From an uncultured Alphaproteobacteria bacterium (lineage in GTDB: Bacteria; Pseudomonadota; Alphaproteobacteria; Rhodobacterales; Rhodobacteraceae), in the NCBI GenBank assembly GCA_902537235.1, contig CACBAO010000014.1, positions 1-44,263 of the forward strand: a stretch of 44,263 nt of DNA. The letters run 5' to 3'. This document shows, piece after piece, positions 36,101 to 44,152 of this stretch. The notes beneath the pieces are model-generated. The model saw only the letters and a list, made by a program, of their open reading frames with translations, was not told the DNA's origin and made no database searches. The translations under genes and the position numbers were made by a program. Position 1 is the first letter of the stretch. The number at the start of each line of letters is the position of its first letter.

Positions 36101-36736
36101 TTATTCCACTTTATCCGATTCATCACTTTCTCTGCGGTCAATAATTTTGTCTATAATACCCCATTCAAGAGATTGTTCGGGCGTCATGAAGTTATCTCTA
36201 TCTAAAGCCTTCTCTACGGCATTTATCTTTTGGTTGGTATGTTTGACATAAATCATATTTAATCTCTTCTTAAGATCCAGTATCTCTTGAGCGTGAAGAG
36301 CAATATCAGACGCTTGACCTTGAAATCCTCCTGAAGGTTGATGAACCATCACTCTACTATTTGGCAAACAAAACCGCATACCTTGCTCTCCAGCAGCTAG
36401 CAAAAGAGATCCCATTGAAGCTGCTTGACCCACACACATTGTCGCTATTTTTGGTCTTATGTACTGCATTGTGTCATAGATAGATAAGCCAGATGAAACT
36501 ACACCACCAGGAGAATTAATGTACATAGAAATCTCTTTTTTTGGATTTTCTGCTTCTAAAAATAATAACTGGGCCACAACTAGAGTTGACATGCCGTCAT
36601 GTATAGGTCCTGAAATAAATATAATTCTCTCTTTTAAAAGTCTTGAGAAAATATCATACGCTCGTTCACCTCTTGCGCTTTGTTCCACAACCATTGGAAC
36701 CAATGTATTCATATAAGCATCATTAATATCTTTCAT
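36101..36736 (-). CDS. clpP: ATP-dependent Clp protease proteolytic subunit ClpP
   Basis: A 211-residue serine peptidase from the ATG at 36734-36736; the longer form from GTG 36742 is rejected because its codon would overlap the ribosome site. The catalytic triad is S107 (GQAASMGS), H132 (MVHQPSGG) and D181 (ALDRDNFM), and the INSPGG motif (74-79) forms the oxyanion region. It forms the tetradecameric chamber working with ClpX. It lies between tig and clpX, the conserved tig-clpP-clpX order. Confidence 0.97.
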   Translation of the reverse strand: MKDINDAYMNTLVPMVVEQSARGERAYDIFSRLLKERIIFISGPIHDGMSTLVVAQLLFLEAENPKKEISMYINSPGGVVSSGLSIYDTMQYIRPKIATMCVGQAASMGSLLLAAGEQGMRFCLPNSRVMVHQPSGGFQGQASDIALHAQEILDLKKRLNMIYVKHTNQKINAVEKALDRDNFMTPEQSLEWGIIDKIIDRRESDESDKVE

Positions 36737-36741
36737 CACCA

Positions 36742-36747
36742 CTCCTT
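36742..36747 (-). promoter_or_regulatory. Ribosome binding site deciding the clpP start
   Basis: AAGGAG on the reverse strand stands 5 bases before the ATG at 36734-36736 and directly touches the alternative GTG at 36740-36742, so the ATG must be the start. Confidence 0.7.
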
Positions 36748-36764
36748 AGATGTTGCCTCTTAAT

Positions 36765-38081
36765 TTAGTTTAGTTTCTCCATTTGCTCTTTAAACTTCTC
36801 TACAGAAAGCTTTTTCTCTTTAAGTGTAACAGTTTCAAGTATGCTGTTAACTACTTTTTCTTCGAATAATGGGCCTCTTATGGCTTGCTGGGCTTGAGGA
36901 TTTGACTTAATGAATTTAAGATAGTCTTGTTCCTGCCCTGGGTATTTTCTGGCTTCATTTTCAAACGCAGCGTTTAACTCAGCTTCGTTTAAATCTAACT
37001 TTTTCTCTATTCCAAATTCAGCAAAGAATAAGCCTACCCGTACGCGACGCTCAGCAATCTTTTTATCCTCTTTCGTAACGTTAATCTTTTCATTTGGAGC
37101 AGCACTTTTATTATTATTATCCTTTTGCATAGCTATTGAATTTGCTTCTGTTGTGACTAAGGATTCCGGCAACTCAAATTTGAGTTCTTTCTCGAGCTTG
37201 TCCATTAATTGCTTTTTAAGTAATACTCTAGAGGCCTGTTCGAATTCATCTTTAACTTGTTTCTCAAGATTTTCTTCAAGTTGTTTAAGGCTTTCTAAGC
37301 CGAATTTCTTTGCTAATTCGTCATCCACTTTTGGTAGAACGGGATTTGACACTTCTTTTATTTTACATTTAAACTCCGCATCTTTACCCGAAAGCTCTTT
37401 GTTACCATAATTTTCGGGAAATGTTACCTTAACTACTTTTTCTTCATTTTTTTTAAGACCAATTAATTGATCCTCAAAACCAGGAATAAAACTATTTGAG
37501 CCTAAGACTAAAGGGAAGTCTGTACTAGAACCATTTTCGAAGGGCTTACCATCTATAAATCCTTCAAAGTCTAAAGTAACTTGATCCTTTTCCTTAGATT
37601 TTTTCCCATCTTTTACTGCTTGATAGTCTAGGCTACTCTCACGAACACTGTTCATAGCATCATCTAAAGATTTTTTATCAGGCTTGGCAACCTGGTTTTC
37701 TAGAACTAATTTTGAAAGATCAAATTTTGGAATAACTGGCATACACTCATATTCAATGGTGAGCTGCACGTCATCTCCTGCTTTCCACTCTTTATTAACC
37801 AGTTCTATCTTTGGTTCGTAGGCTGGCTTATCTTTCTCTTTATCGAAGTGATTTTTTACAGCCGTATCTGTCGCACTTTTCATTGCTTCAGATAACAATG
37901 CCTCGCCATGCATTTTCTTTAATAAGCTTACAGGCACCTTCCCTTTTCTAAAACCTTTCATCTGAATGGATGGTTGCTCTTTCTCTAGCTGCTGATCGAC
38001 TTCTTTATTTAATTCAGACGCCTTGAGCGTAAATTCATATTTTCTCTTTAGTTTATCTTTAATAATTTCTTTGAATTTCAT
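36765..38081 (-). CDS. tig: Trigger factor
   Basis: A 438-residue ribosome-associated chaperone from the ATG at 38079-38081. The ribosome-binding signature lies in MKGFRKGKVP (41-50), the FKBP-type domain in KDQVTLDFEGFIDGKPFENG followed by IPGFEDQLIGLKKNEEK, and the helical C-terminal arms follow. It holds nascent chains and has prolyl isomerase activity. An in-frame TTG at 38106-38108 would add nine residues, but GAGG 5 bases before the ATG decides. It heads the tig-clpP-clpX run. Confidence 0.96.
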   Translation of the reverse strand: MKFKEIIKDKLKRKYEFTLKASELNKEVDQQLEKEQPSIQMKGFRKGKVPVSLLKKMHGEALLSEAMKSATDTAVKNHFDKEKDKPAYEPKIELVNKEWKAGDDVQLTIEYECMPVIPKFDLSKLVLENQVAKPDKKSLDDAMNSVRESSLDYQAVKDGKKSKEKDQVTLDFEGFIDGKPFENGSSTDFPLVLGSNSFIPGFEDQLIGLKKNEEKVVKVTFPENYGNKELSGKDAEFKCKIKEVSNPVLPKVDDELAKKFGLESLKQLEENLEKQVKDEFEQASRVLLKKQLMDKLEKELKFELPESLVTTEANSIAMQKDNNNKSAAPNEKINVTKEDKKIAERRVRVGLFFAEFGIEKKLDLNEAELNAAFENEARKYPGQEQDYLKFIKSNPQAQQAIRGPLFEEKVVNSILETVTLKEKKLSVEKFKEQMEKLN

Positions 38082-38086
38082 TTTTG

Positions 38087-38090
38087 CCTC
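38087..38090 (-). promoter_or_regulatory. Ribosome binding site deciding the tig start
   Basis: GAGG on the reverse strand lies 5 bases before the ATG at 38079-38081, within the nine-residue N-terminal extension proposed by a TTG start; this favours the shorter protein. Confidence 0.6.
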
Positions 38091-38209
38091 AAGCTGTTGT
38101 ACAGACAAAATATTAGGTGTCTATTCCTGTTAAATTTGCCAACTCAATACCGTTTTATGCAAGATTACAAGTGTTTTTGCAATAGATTTTCAAAAAAATT
38201 TAAATATGG

Positions 38210-38226
38210 TTTGATGATCATTCAAA
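38210..38226. promoter_or_regulatory. Inverted repeat in the tig-thioesterase divergent region
   Basis: TTTGATGATCATTCAAA has arms TTTGA and TCAAA around a centre with its own ATGATCAT palindrome. It is in the middle of the 233-base divergent gap, a plausible operator, but no regulator is known. Confidence 0.25.
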
Positions 38227-38300
38227 ACATCATTTATCAAGTATATTGAAAAAAATAATTTGAGTGATAATTTTAAAATAGCAAATTCACCTTTATCAAA

Positions 38301-38306
38301 GGGAGG
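38301..38306 (+). promoter_or_regulatory. Ribosome binding site supporting a TTG start
   Basis: GGGAGG stands 8 bases before the TTG at 38315-38317 of the hotdog thioesterase gene, which has no ATG in the preceding stretch. This supports the unusual start codon. Confidence 0.65.
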
Positions 38307-38314
38307 CGTTAAAA

Positions 38315-38737
38315 TTGGATAGAGAAAAGATATTTGGAGTAAAAGAAGCCAATATGTTTTTGAAAAGCGTTACTGCTCCGTGGATACAGGATTTAAACCT
38401 TCAAGTAGATAGTGTTTCAGAATGGCATTGTAAATTCACTTTAAACTACAGCGAAAAACTCGTTAGATCAGGTGATATTATTTGCGGGCAAGCTATAGTA
38501 AGTGCCGCCGACACAGCAATGATCGTCGCTGTTATTAGTGCGATTGGTGAATATCAAGAAATAACAACAGTTGATATTGCATGTAAATACTTGCGACCCT
38601 TAATGAAAAAAGGAGGTTCATTGCAAACAGAGATATTGAAACTCGGCCGGCGTCTTGTTGTAGGCCGTATTACAATTAAAGATATTGAATCCGATAAACC
38701 CGCGGCCGAAATAAGTTGTACATATGCTAGGCTTTAA
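38315..38737 (+). CDS. PaaI-family hotdog-fold thioesterase
   Basis: A 140-residue hotdog protein. The central segment RSGDIICGQAIVSAADTAMIVAV (51-73) corresponds to the PaaI catalytic region with the acidic residue D66, followed by strands TTVDIACKYLRPLMKKGG and a C-terminal AEISCTYARL. Such enzymes hydrolyse acyl-CoA or aryl-CoA thioesters, often phenylacetyl-CoA-type. The usual HGG of the family is changed to ICGQ, so specificity may differ. The start is TTG, supported by GGGAGG. The DDAH-like gene begins 46 bases downstream, so co-transcription is possible. Confidence 0.82.
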   Translation: MDREKIFGVKEANMFLKSVTAPWIQDLNLQVDSVSEWHCKFTLNYSEKLVRSGDIICGQAIVSAADTAMIVAVISAIGEYQEITTVDIACKYLRPLMKKGGSLQTEILKLGRRLVVGRITIKDIESDKPAAEISCTYARL

Positions 38738-38783
38738 TAGCTTATCCTTTTGACTTAACAAAGTTATAATAAGAATGGTCTAA

Positions 38784-39716
38784 ATGGAGTATAAAAAACA
38801 AAATACTCAAATAAATGATGGAGGTGAACAATCTTTGTTTGGGGTTTCATCTATGACAAATAGACTGGCAACCGTTGCGATGTTGAAACCTATGAAGGCC
38901 TTAAAGACTGCTAACCCCAAAAAATGGCACTATGGCAAATGTTTTGACCCTGAAAAAATAGATGATAACTATTCATCCTTTACAAAAATATTAACTGACC
39001 TTGGAATTAAGATTTTATGGATGAACCCCACAAACAACGAAATTGCAGATTCAATTTTCACATATGACGCATCATTTATGACACCAAAAGGTGCAATTCT
39101 TTTGTCTCCTGGAAAAATACTCAGAAAAGGGGAAGAGAAAATACATGAAGCTTTCTACAAAAAAAATAATATACCAATAATAGGGAGGTTATCAGGGTCA
39201 GCTATCGCAGAGGGTGGAGATATTTTTTGGGTAGATAATAAGACAATTGCGATTGGTAAGGGTTTTAGAACGAATCAAGAAGGAATAGAACAAATTAAAT
39301 ACCTTCTGAATGCGTTTGATGTAACGGTATTTTCTTTTGATCTGCCATTTTTTAGGGGATCAGAAGCCTGTCTTCATATGATGTCGCTTATTAGCGTAGT
39401 GGATGATAAAAAAGCTCTTATATACAAGTCCCTTTTACCGATTGCCTTGGTACAATTATTGGAAAAAAAAAATTATACCTTAATTGAAGCGCCAGAGGAT
39501 GAGTTTATTTCCAGTGAAGGTCTAAACATAAATGTCCTCGCTATAAAACCCGATGAATGTGTAATGATCTCCGGTTTTCCTAAAACAAAGAAAGCTTTAG
39601 AAAAAAGTGGCGTATATGTACATACGTTTGATGGTAATTCTTTGTGTATTGGATGTGAAGGAGGACCGACCTGTTTAACTAGACCAATATTAAGAATAGA
39701 TGATAAGATATGTTAA
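38784..39716 (+). CDS. DDAH/arginine-deiminase-fold hydrolase (amidinotransferase superfamily)
   Basis: A 310-residue guanidine-modifying-enzyme-fold protein. Its catalytic pattern can be followed: the acidic pair in AEGGDIFWV (142-150), the histidine H198 in ACLHMMSLIS and the nucleophilic cysteine C297 in GCEGGPTCLTRPI. Members include dimethylarginine dimethylaminohydrolase, arginine deiminase and related enzymes that cleave or transfer guanidino groups through a cysteine adduct. Length and the ending CLTRP are closest to the DDAH-like group. The product is probably citrulline or a related ureido compound; the substrate is not settled. One arm of an inverted repeat starts a few bases after its stop. 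Confidence 0.85.
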   Translation: MEYKKQNTQINDGGEQSLFGVSSMTNRLATVAMLKPMKALKTANPKKWHYGKCFDPEKIDDNYSSFTKILTDLGIKILWMNPTNNEIADSIFTYDASFMTPKGAILLSPGKILRKGEEKIHEAFYKKNNIPIIGRLSGSAIAEGGDIFWVDNKTIAIGKGFRTNQEGIEQIKYLLNAFDVTVFSFDLPFFRGSEACLHMMSLISVVDDKKALIYKSLLPIALVQLLEKKNYTLIEAPEDEFISSEGLNINVLAIKPDECVMISGFPKTKKALEKSGVYVHTFDGNSLCIGCEGGPTCLTRPILRIDDKIC

Positions 39717-39727
39717 TGACTTGAACA

Positions 39728-39817
39728 CGTGGATACCTAAGTTACTGTTATTGCTATTTTTCAATTGCTAGTGGTCCATTAGTAGGGCGTTTAACTGTAT
39801 ATCACCCGTACCATAAT
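39728..39817 (+). repeat. Left arm of a 90-base inverted repeat bracketing the cyclase gene
   Basis: Read on the plus strand, this matches the reverse complement of 41701-41790 without gaps at about 74 of 90 positions. A core of 25 bases (39784-39808) is identical, including GTTTAACTGTATATCACCC. It lies between the DDAH-like stop and the end of the cyclase gene; similarity may extend a few bases left to 39721. Confidence 0.85.
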
Positions 39818-39968
39818 CATTGTATTATTTAATCTAAAGCACTAATTTATAAACATTTAATTATGATTGTGTAATTAGGTCTGAAACAAAACGAGAAACA
39901 ATTATGAAATGGATGATAGGACTATAAGAAATCTCTTCAGGCGATAATTATCAGATACTCACTTCTAA

Positions 39969-41246
39969 CTAGAGTTGCAATTTATGAATACCAATTTTTT
40001 CTGTTCTACCTGGAATACTGAAATTTGCCTCAAAATCTGACTTAATTTCCTCTGATAAGCGTTTAGCAACTGCGTCACTGATAATCACCTCACTGTCAAA
40101 CTTTTTGCAAGCATCACACAAACGATTGGCTACATTTACCGTGTCACCCAAAACAGTGAACTCAACTCTCTGATCTCCTCCGACATTTCCAATTATACAT
40201 GGACCGAAATGAATTCCTATTCTGTGTGTTATTTGAGGAAGTTTTTTTTCTGCTCTCTCTTTTGACCATTGACTCATTGAGATCTGCATTTTTCTAGCAC
40301 ATTCAAAGGCATTTTGAGCATCGTTACCTCGACTAGTTGGAGTTCCAAAAGTTGCCATTACTGCGTCACCAATAAATTTATCTACGGTGCCTCCAGAACT
40401 AAATATGGCAGCCACCATTTTTGACTGATATTCCGACACCAAATGAACCACATCTTTTGGATCCATGGTTTCAGTCATTTTAGTAAATCCATTTATGTCA
40501 GTGAATAGAACAGCTACTAATGAGGATTTTTCTACTGCTGTGATGTCAGAGAAACGACTATTTTCAATTTCTTCTTTGACTTCTGGTGAAAAATATCGCC
40601 CTAATACTTGGTTCGCCCTTTCAAAATCTGATGCTTGGTTTGTCAGCTTATCAAACTGCCAACTAGTGACCGTTACTACGATCACAGTAAACAAAACAAA
40701 CAAGCACATTAGGACAAACCATTGTGAATTTATAGCCAGACCGCTTGAAAAAACGATTGAAAGATCCGAAGAAAAATAAACATCTCCGAGGCTTAAGTTC
40801 ATATATTGTTGGATCGCAGTGCTAACTACAAATAGTGCTGATAGAAATGCTGTGATTGTTAACCTTAAATAAAGAACAGAAACAGTTATGAACATTATTC
40901 CTGGTGCAAATTGATAATCAACAATTCTTCCGATATTTGAAGCTACGAGAGACGGATCGTTGTCAAGATTATTGAGAATGCCAACACCAATATTTGTAAA
41001 AATGATTAAAGCTATACTCAAGAAGAGTAAAGGTCTGTAATTTTTGGCCTTAGTGTTTAATGCAATGGCACCATTAAGCAGTGAACTTGCCAGAAATAAA
41101 GTTGGGAATCCAAACTTTCCAAGATCAGTGCTTGCTGTTGGGATCAACAATTGTGAAAACACAAACATCATCTGAATCAAAGCGTAAACCCAACTTACCA
41201 TCTTTAAGCCAGAGACGTACCTAGATATTAATTGCTCATTATTCAT
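39969..41246 (-). CDS. Membrane-bound class III adenylate cyclase
   Basis: A 425-residue protein with six hydrophobic segments (about 15-36, 46-64, 73-92, 115-145, 163-172 and 176-197) and a C-terminal cyclase domain (240-425). Metal-binding aspartates are D250 (VLFTDINGFT) and D294 (FIGDAVMATFG). K290 and T364 are the adenine-recognising pair, and N371 and R375 (TVNVANRL) are transition-state residues, so all catalytic residues are present and ATP is the expected substrate. It would make cAMP in response to a membrane or ligand signal through its MASE-like N-terminal domain. The gene stands alone, bracketed by inverted repeats. Confidence 0.93.
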   Translation of the reverse strand: MNNEQLISRYVSGLKMVSWVYALIQMMFVFSQLLIPTASTDLGKFGFPTLFLASSLLNGAIALNTKAKNYRPLLFLSIALIIFTNIGVGILNNLDNDPSLVASNIGRIVDYQFAPGIMFITVSVLYLRLTITAFLSALFVVSTAIQQYMNLSLGDVYFSSDLSIVFSSGLAINSQWFVLMCLFVLFTVIVVTVTSWQFDKLTNQASDFERANQVLGRYFSPEVKEEIENSRFSDITAVEKSSLVAVLFTDINGFTKMTETMDPKDVVHLVSEYQSKMVAAIFSSGGTVDKFIGDAVMATFGTPTSRGNDAQNAFECARKMQISMSQWSKERAEKKLPQITHRIGIHFGPCIIGNVGGDQRVEFTVLGDTVNVANRLCDACKKFDSEVIISDAVAKRLSEEIKSDFEANFSIPGRTEKIGIHKLQL

Positions 41247-41952
41247 TGTTTTTGGTCAGACAAATAGCTATCCCTTTTATAACCTTTAGATATACGTTAT
41301 CGAATTTACACAAGAAGACAATAGAAACAAAGTCGATGTGCTCTATTAATAAAAGCTTCTCTAGATCTATTGTTTTTTTGACAGAGGGGAAGACTTTGGT
41401 TCTCAGTAAGAAATTTTTACATTTCTAGATTATAAAATTTTCAGCCAATTTTGAACAAAAATAAGAGATAGCAATCAACACAAATATCTACGTAGAAAAG
41501 TCTGTGGCATTTTTTTTGAAGTATGTGACCCTCTTAGCGTAATTAACTGTAATATATGGGAAATTTTGGTTCTGCGATAGTGCTTGTAAATTCTTGCCAA
41601 GTGCAAACTGGTACAATTTAAAGCTAAACATTGATTAATCTGCGGCCCAATTTGCGACCGAAATTGCTTATATCTCAGTAAATTGTGTAATATTTAAATT
41701 TTTTTGGTGCGGGTGATATACAGTTAAACGCCCTTTAAATGCGCCACAAGCAACTGAAATACAGCAATAAAAGTAACTAAGGTATCTCCGTATTCAATGC
41801 AATAGCAACGATTTGTTTCATAGTTTTTTTACAGTTTAAGGGGGTATTCACGTGGTTTGTTCTTGGCGTGTACGACAGATGAGTATTGACAATAACGTTT
41901 TAAAAGTTCAAAAAAGATACTAAATCTATTTATACCACTTTTAAGGGACTTC
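41247..41952. other. 706-base gap without a recognisable gene
   Basis: The longest non-coding stretch in the window. It contains the right arm of the inverted repeat (41701-41790), a TTGACA at 41886-41891 with no well-spaced -10 partner, and an AAGGGA ribosome site (41944-41949) before the SDR gene. A 60-codon forward frame at 41246-41428 has no family features. I see no tRNA or other RNA gene; a small RNA, a decayed gene or a mobile fragment is possible. Confidence 0.55.
41701..41790 (-). repeat. Right arm of a 90-base inverted repeat bracketing the cyclase gene
   Basis: The reverse complement of this arm aligns ungapped with 39728-39817 at about 82% identity. The identical core is 41710-41734. 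The two arms face each other across about 1.9 kb that contains only the adenylate cyclase gene. Confidence 0.85.
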
Positions 41953-42900
41953 ATGGCTAAAGAACTTGTTTGCTCAAAAGAGACACTTCAAAAAGATCTC
42001 TCTGGAAAAATTTATATTGTAACAGGAACAACCTCAGGAATAGGCCTGGCAACCGTAAAACAATTAGCAAAGCAATCAGCTACTGTAATTTGTGCTTCTC
42101 GAAATGTTGAGCTTGCAAGAAAAATTAGTGTCGAGATAATTGAAGAAACTTCCAATAAAAATATCCACAATTTGCTACTTGAATTAGACTCACTTGATTC
42201 CGTGAGAGATTTTATCAAAATTTTTAATAAAAAATTTTCGCGCCTTGATGGCCTCGTTAATAACGCAGCGGTAATGAACACTCCTCACAGAAGAACTAAA
42301 GATGGATTTGAATTACAGTTTGGAGTTAATTTTTTAGGCCATTTCTTATTAACTGAATTATTACTACCAAAGTTAAAAAAAGCTAAGAGATCAAGGATTG
42401 TACACACATCTAGTGTTTTTCATGAGAGGGGATCAATAGATTTGGACGATCTAAATTTTGAAAAGAAGAAATATTCTGGTTGGGATGCCTATGATCAATC
42501 AAAATTAGCACTGGTTCTTTACTCAAGATATCAAGCAAAGTTATTGAAAAGTTCAAATATAACCTCTGTAAGCATTCATCCTGGATGGGTTCAAACTCCA
42601 TTGATAAAACACACATTACCGGTATTTTTTCAAAATGTTTTACTTAAACCCTTTTTGTCAATGGCTGGAATGACTAATACAACAATTGGTTCACAAACCA
42701 CCTTACATTGCCTAGTTGACAATAGTGTAGACGATAATAGTGGCTGTTTTTACAGTCAGGTTGGAATTTATAAAGATAAAGAAAGCAGAAAGGGTGGATG
42801 GCCTATGAAAAGTCCAAATAGTCAAGTTTATGATGATGTATTGTGCGAAAAACTCTTCAAAGCGGCAAATTCAATGGTAGGAATAAATAATTCTCTATAA
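41953..42900 (+). CDS. Short-chain dehydrogenase/reductase (retinol dehydrogenase-like)
   Basis: A 315-residue classical SDR. The cofactor motif TGTTSGIG is at 24-31, with the ASRN turn (48-51) that suggests NADP preference. NNAAV lies at 103-107, the catalytic serine in HTSSV (151-155), and the catalytic YxxxK at Y180/K184. Its size and the motifs LDSLDSVRDF and HPGWVQT resemble the RDH11/WWOX/protochlorophyllide-reductase-like group, which act on hydrophobic alcohols or ketones. It has no signal peptide. AAGGGA precedes the ATG. It is convergent with the serine hydrolase gene; the substrate cannot be predicted. Confidence 0.9.
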   Translation: MAKELVCSKETLQKDLSGKIYIVTGTTSGIGLATVKQLAKQSATVICASRNVELARKISVEIIEETSNKNIHNLLLELDSLDSVRDFIKIFNKKFSRLDGLVNNAAVMNTPHRRTKDGFELQFGVNFLGHFLLTELLLPKLKKAKRSRIVHTSSVFHERGSIDLDDLNFEKKKYSGWDAYDQSKLALVLYSRYQAKLLKSSNITSVSIHPGWVQTPLIKHTLPVFFQNVLLKPFLSMAGMTNTTIGSQTTLHCLVDNSVDDNSGCFYSQVGIYKDKESRKGGWPMKSPNSQVYDDVLCEKLFKAANSMVGINNSL

Positions 42901-42946
42901 ATGGCTAGTTTTGACTTTCAGCTATCTATAGATCAACGAAAACATT

Positions 42947-42968
42947 GGAACATTTAGTAATATGTTCC
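42947..42968. terminator. Hairpin between convergent SDR and serine hydrolase genes
   Basis: GGAACAT and ATGTTCC form a perfect 7-base stem with an 8-base loop, in the 142-base gap between the two gene ends. There is no T-run on either side, so it would be a weak or factor-dependent terminator, or protect 3' ends. Confidence 0.4.
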
Positions 42969-43042
42969 TGAAAATGCGGCAGATTTATGGCTTTGGATAC
43001 ATGTATTTTTGCAGATAAGTCTGTCCCAACGATTTGTTGATT

Positions 43043-44152
43043 TTAAAAAACGATACTATCTAATATTAACCTCACAAATTTTGCTACCTTATCTTCTTCA
43101 ATCCACCTGTTAACGATTACTAAATCATTTTTGGGGTCTATGTACAAAATTTGCGTACCCACTCCCATAGCTGCAAATGCAGTAGTCGGTGCACCAGGAA
43201 ACATCCCCGTTTTTTTATCATTAAGCCACCACAGATAAGCGTAATTTAAAGCTAACTTGCATGGTTTGGTACTCATTTTGACCCATTTTTTGGGAATAAC
43301 TACCTTACCATCCCAAAGTCCTTGGTTAATCATTAATTGGCCGATACGCACAAGATCAAGGGTGCTTATCCATAAACCACCACCCCAATGAGCTCCTCCA
43401 GAGACAGATTGTAATCGCTTGCCATTAACCTCATCCCATGAATTCTCATATCCATGCCATTTCCAGGTATTACTTGTTCCTATCGGAACCATTATGTGAT
43501 CTCGCAAGACATCAGGAAGTGAACGTTCAAACGCCAACATAAGAGCATATGAGAGAACATTAACTCGCACATCATTATATTCCCAAAAAGTTCCTGGTGA
43601 GTTTAGCTTTCTTTTTTTTCCTTTTTCTAATCTGTTTTTCAGGGAATCATTTAAATTACGATTATGATCAATCCAATCAGGCTTCCCCCAAATTTCTCCC
43701 TCCCACTCACTCGTGAGTTGTAACATTTGAGACCATGTAATTTTTTTGTTGTGTGTTGTTTCAAAAATTTTGGTTTGAATTGTATCTACTATGGGAGCAT
43801 GGAAATTGCTTATAATATTTTCTTTAAAAGCAATTCCAGCGCATAGGGAAAGAAAACTCTTGCTCATACTAAATGCCATATCAACATATTCAACATCGCC
43901 CCAAACTTGAACAATTTCATTTCCTCGTAATATCGCACCAGAGTTACCTTTTCTTTTTTTTACCGGCCCTATAGTTTTGCTGATTGGCCATGGTTCATTA
44001 AAATGACCCTCCCTAAGAGCTTTTTCGATATCACGATCCATTTTTGACTCGTTTTTTATTGAAAATTCTATTGCTTTAAAAAGTTTTGCTTCATCAAAGC
44101 CTAGGCTAGTTGCACTATGTCTTTGTTTCCTTTTTCTCCACTTAACTGACAT
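43043..44152 (-). CDS. Serine hydrolase of the beta-lactamase/class C family
   Basis: A 369-residue serine hydrolase. The SxxK nucleophile motif reads SMSK in AFSMSKSFLSLCAGIAF (near residue 93), the second motif is Y-N-D in WEYNDVRVN (190-198), and the third is the HWGGGLW region after VSGGA. The family contains esterases, amidases and 6-aminohexanoate-dimer-hydrolase-like enzymes. There is no signal peptide and the N-terminus is strongly basic, so it is likely cytoplasmic and not a true antibiotic resistance enzyme. The ATG has no strong ribosome site. The convergent SDR may share a pathway, but this is a guess. Confidence 0.87.
   Translation of the reverse strand: MSVKWRKRKQRHSATSLGFDEAKLFKAIEFSIKNESKMDRDIEKALREGHFNEPWPISKTIGPVKKRKGNSGAILRGNEIVQVWGDVEYVDMAFSMSKSFLSLCAGIAFKENIISNFHAPIVDTIQTKIFETTHNKKITWSQMLQLTSEWEGEIWGKPDWIDHNRNLNDSLKNRLEKGKKRKLNSPGTFWEYNDVRVNVLSYALMLAFERSLPDVLRDHIMVPIGTSNTWKWHGYENSWDEVNGKRLQSVSGGAHWGGGLWISTLDLVRIGQLMINQGLWDGKVVIPKKWVKMSTKPCKLALNYAYLWWLNDKKTGMFPGAPTTAFAAMGVGTQILYIDPKNDLVIVNRWIEEDKVAKFVRLILDSIVF

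Noticed and set aside
38750-38770. TTGACT and TATAAT before the DDAH-like gene
   Set aside because: The two boxes are only 9 bases apart, too close for a sigma-70 promoter; TATAAT alone in an AT-rich genome is weak evidence.
39784-39808. Similarity of GTTTAAC in the core to an integron attC core site
   Set aside because: The two copies are inverted rather than direct, there is no integrase and no second matching simple site, so an integron cassette is not supported.
41246-41428. 60-codon forward frame upstream of the cyclase
   Set aside because: It has a non-ATG start, no ribosome site, no recognisable domain and a composition like the surrounding non-coding DNA.
41706-41729. Resemblance of the repeat core to a XerC/XerD dif-like site (GGTGCG at one end, GTTAAAC at the other)
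   Set aside because: The arms match only 8/11 and 7/11 positions of the E. coli dif arms and only 2 bases would separate them instead of 6-8, so it cannot be a normal Xer site; kept only as a repeat.
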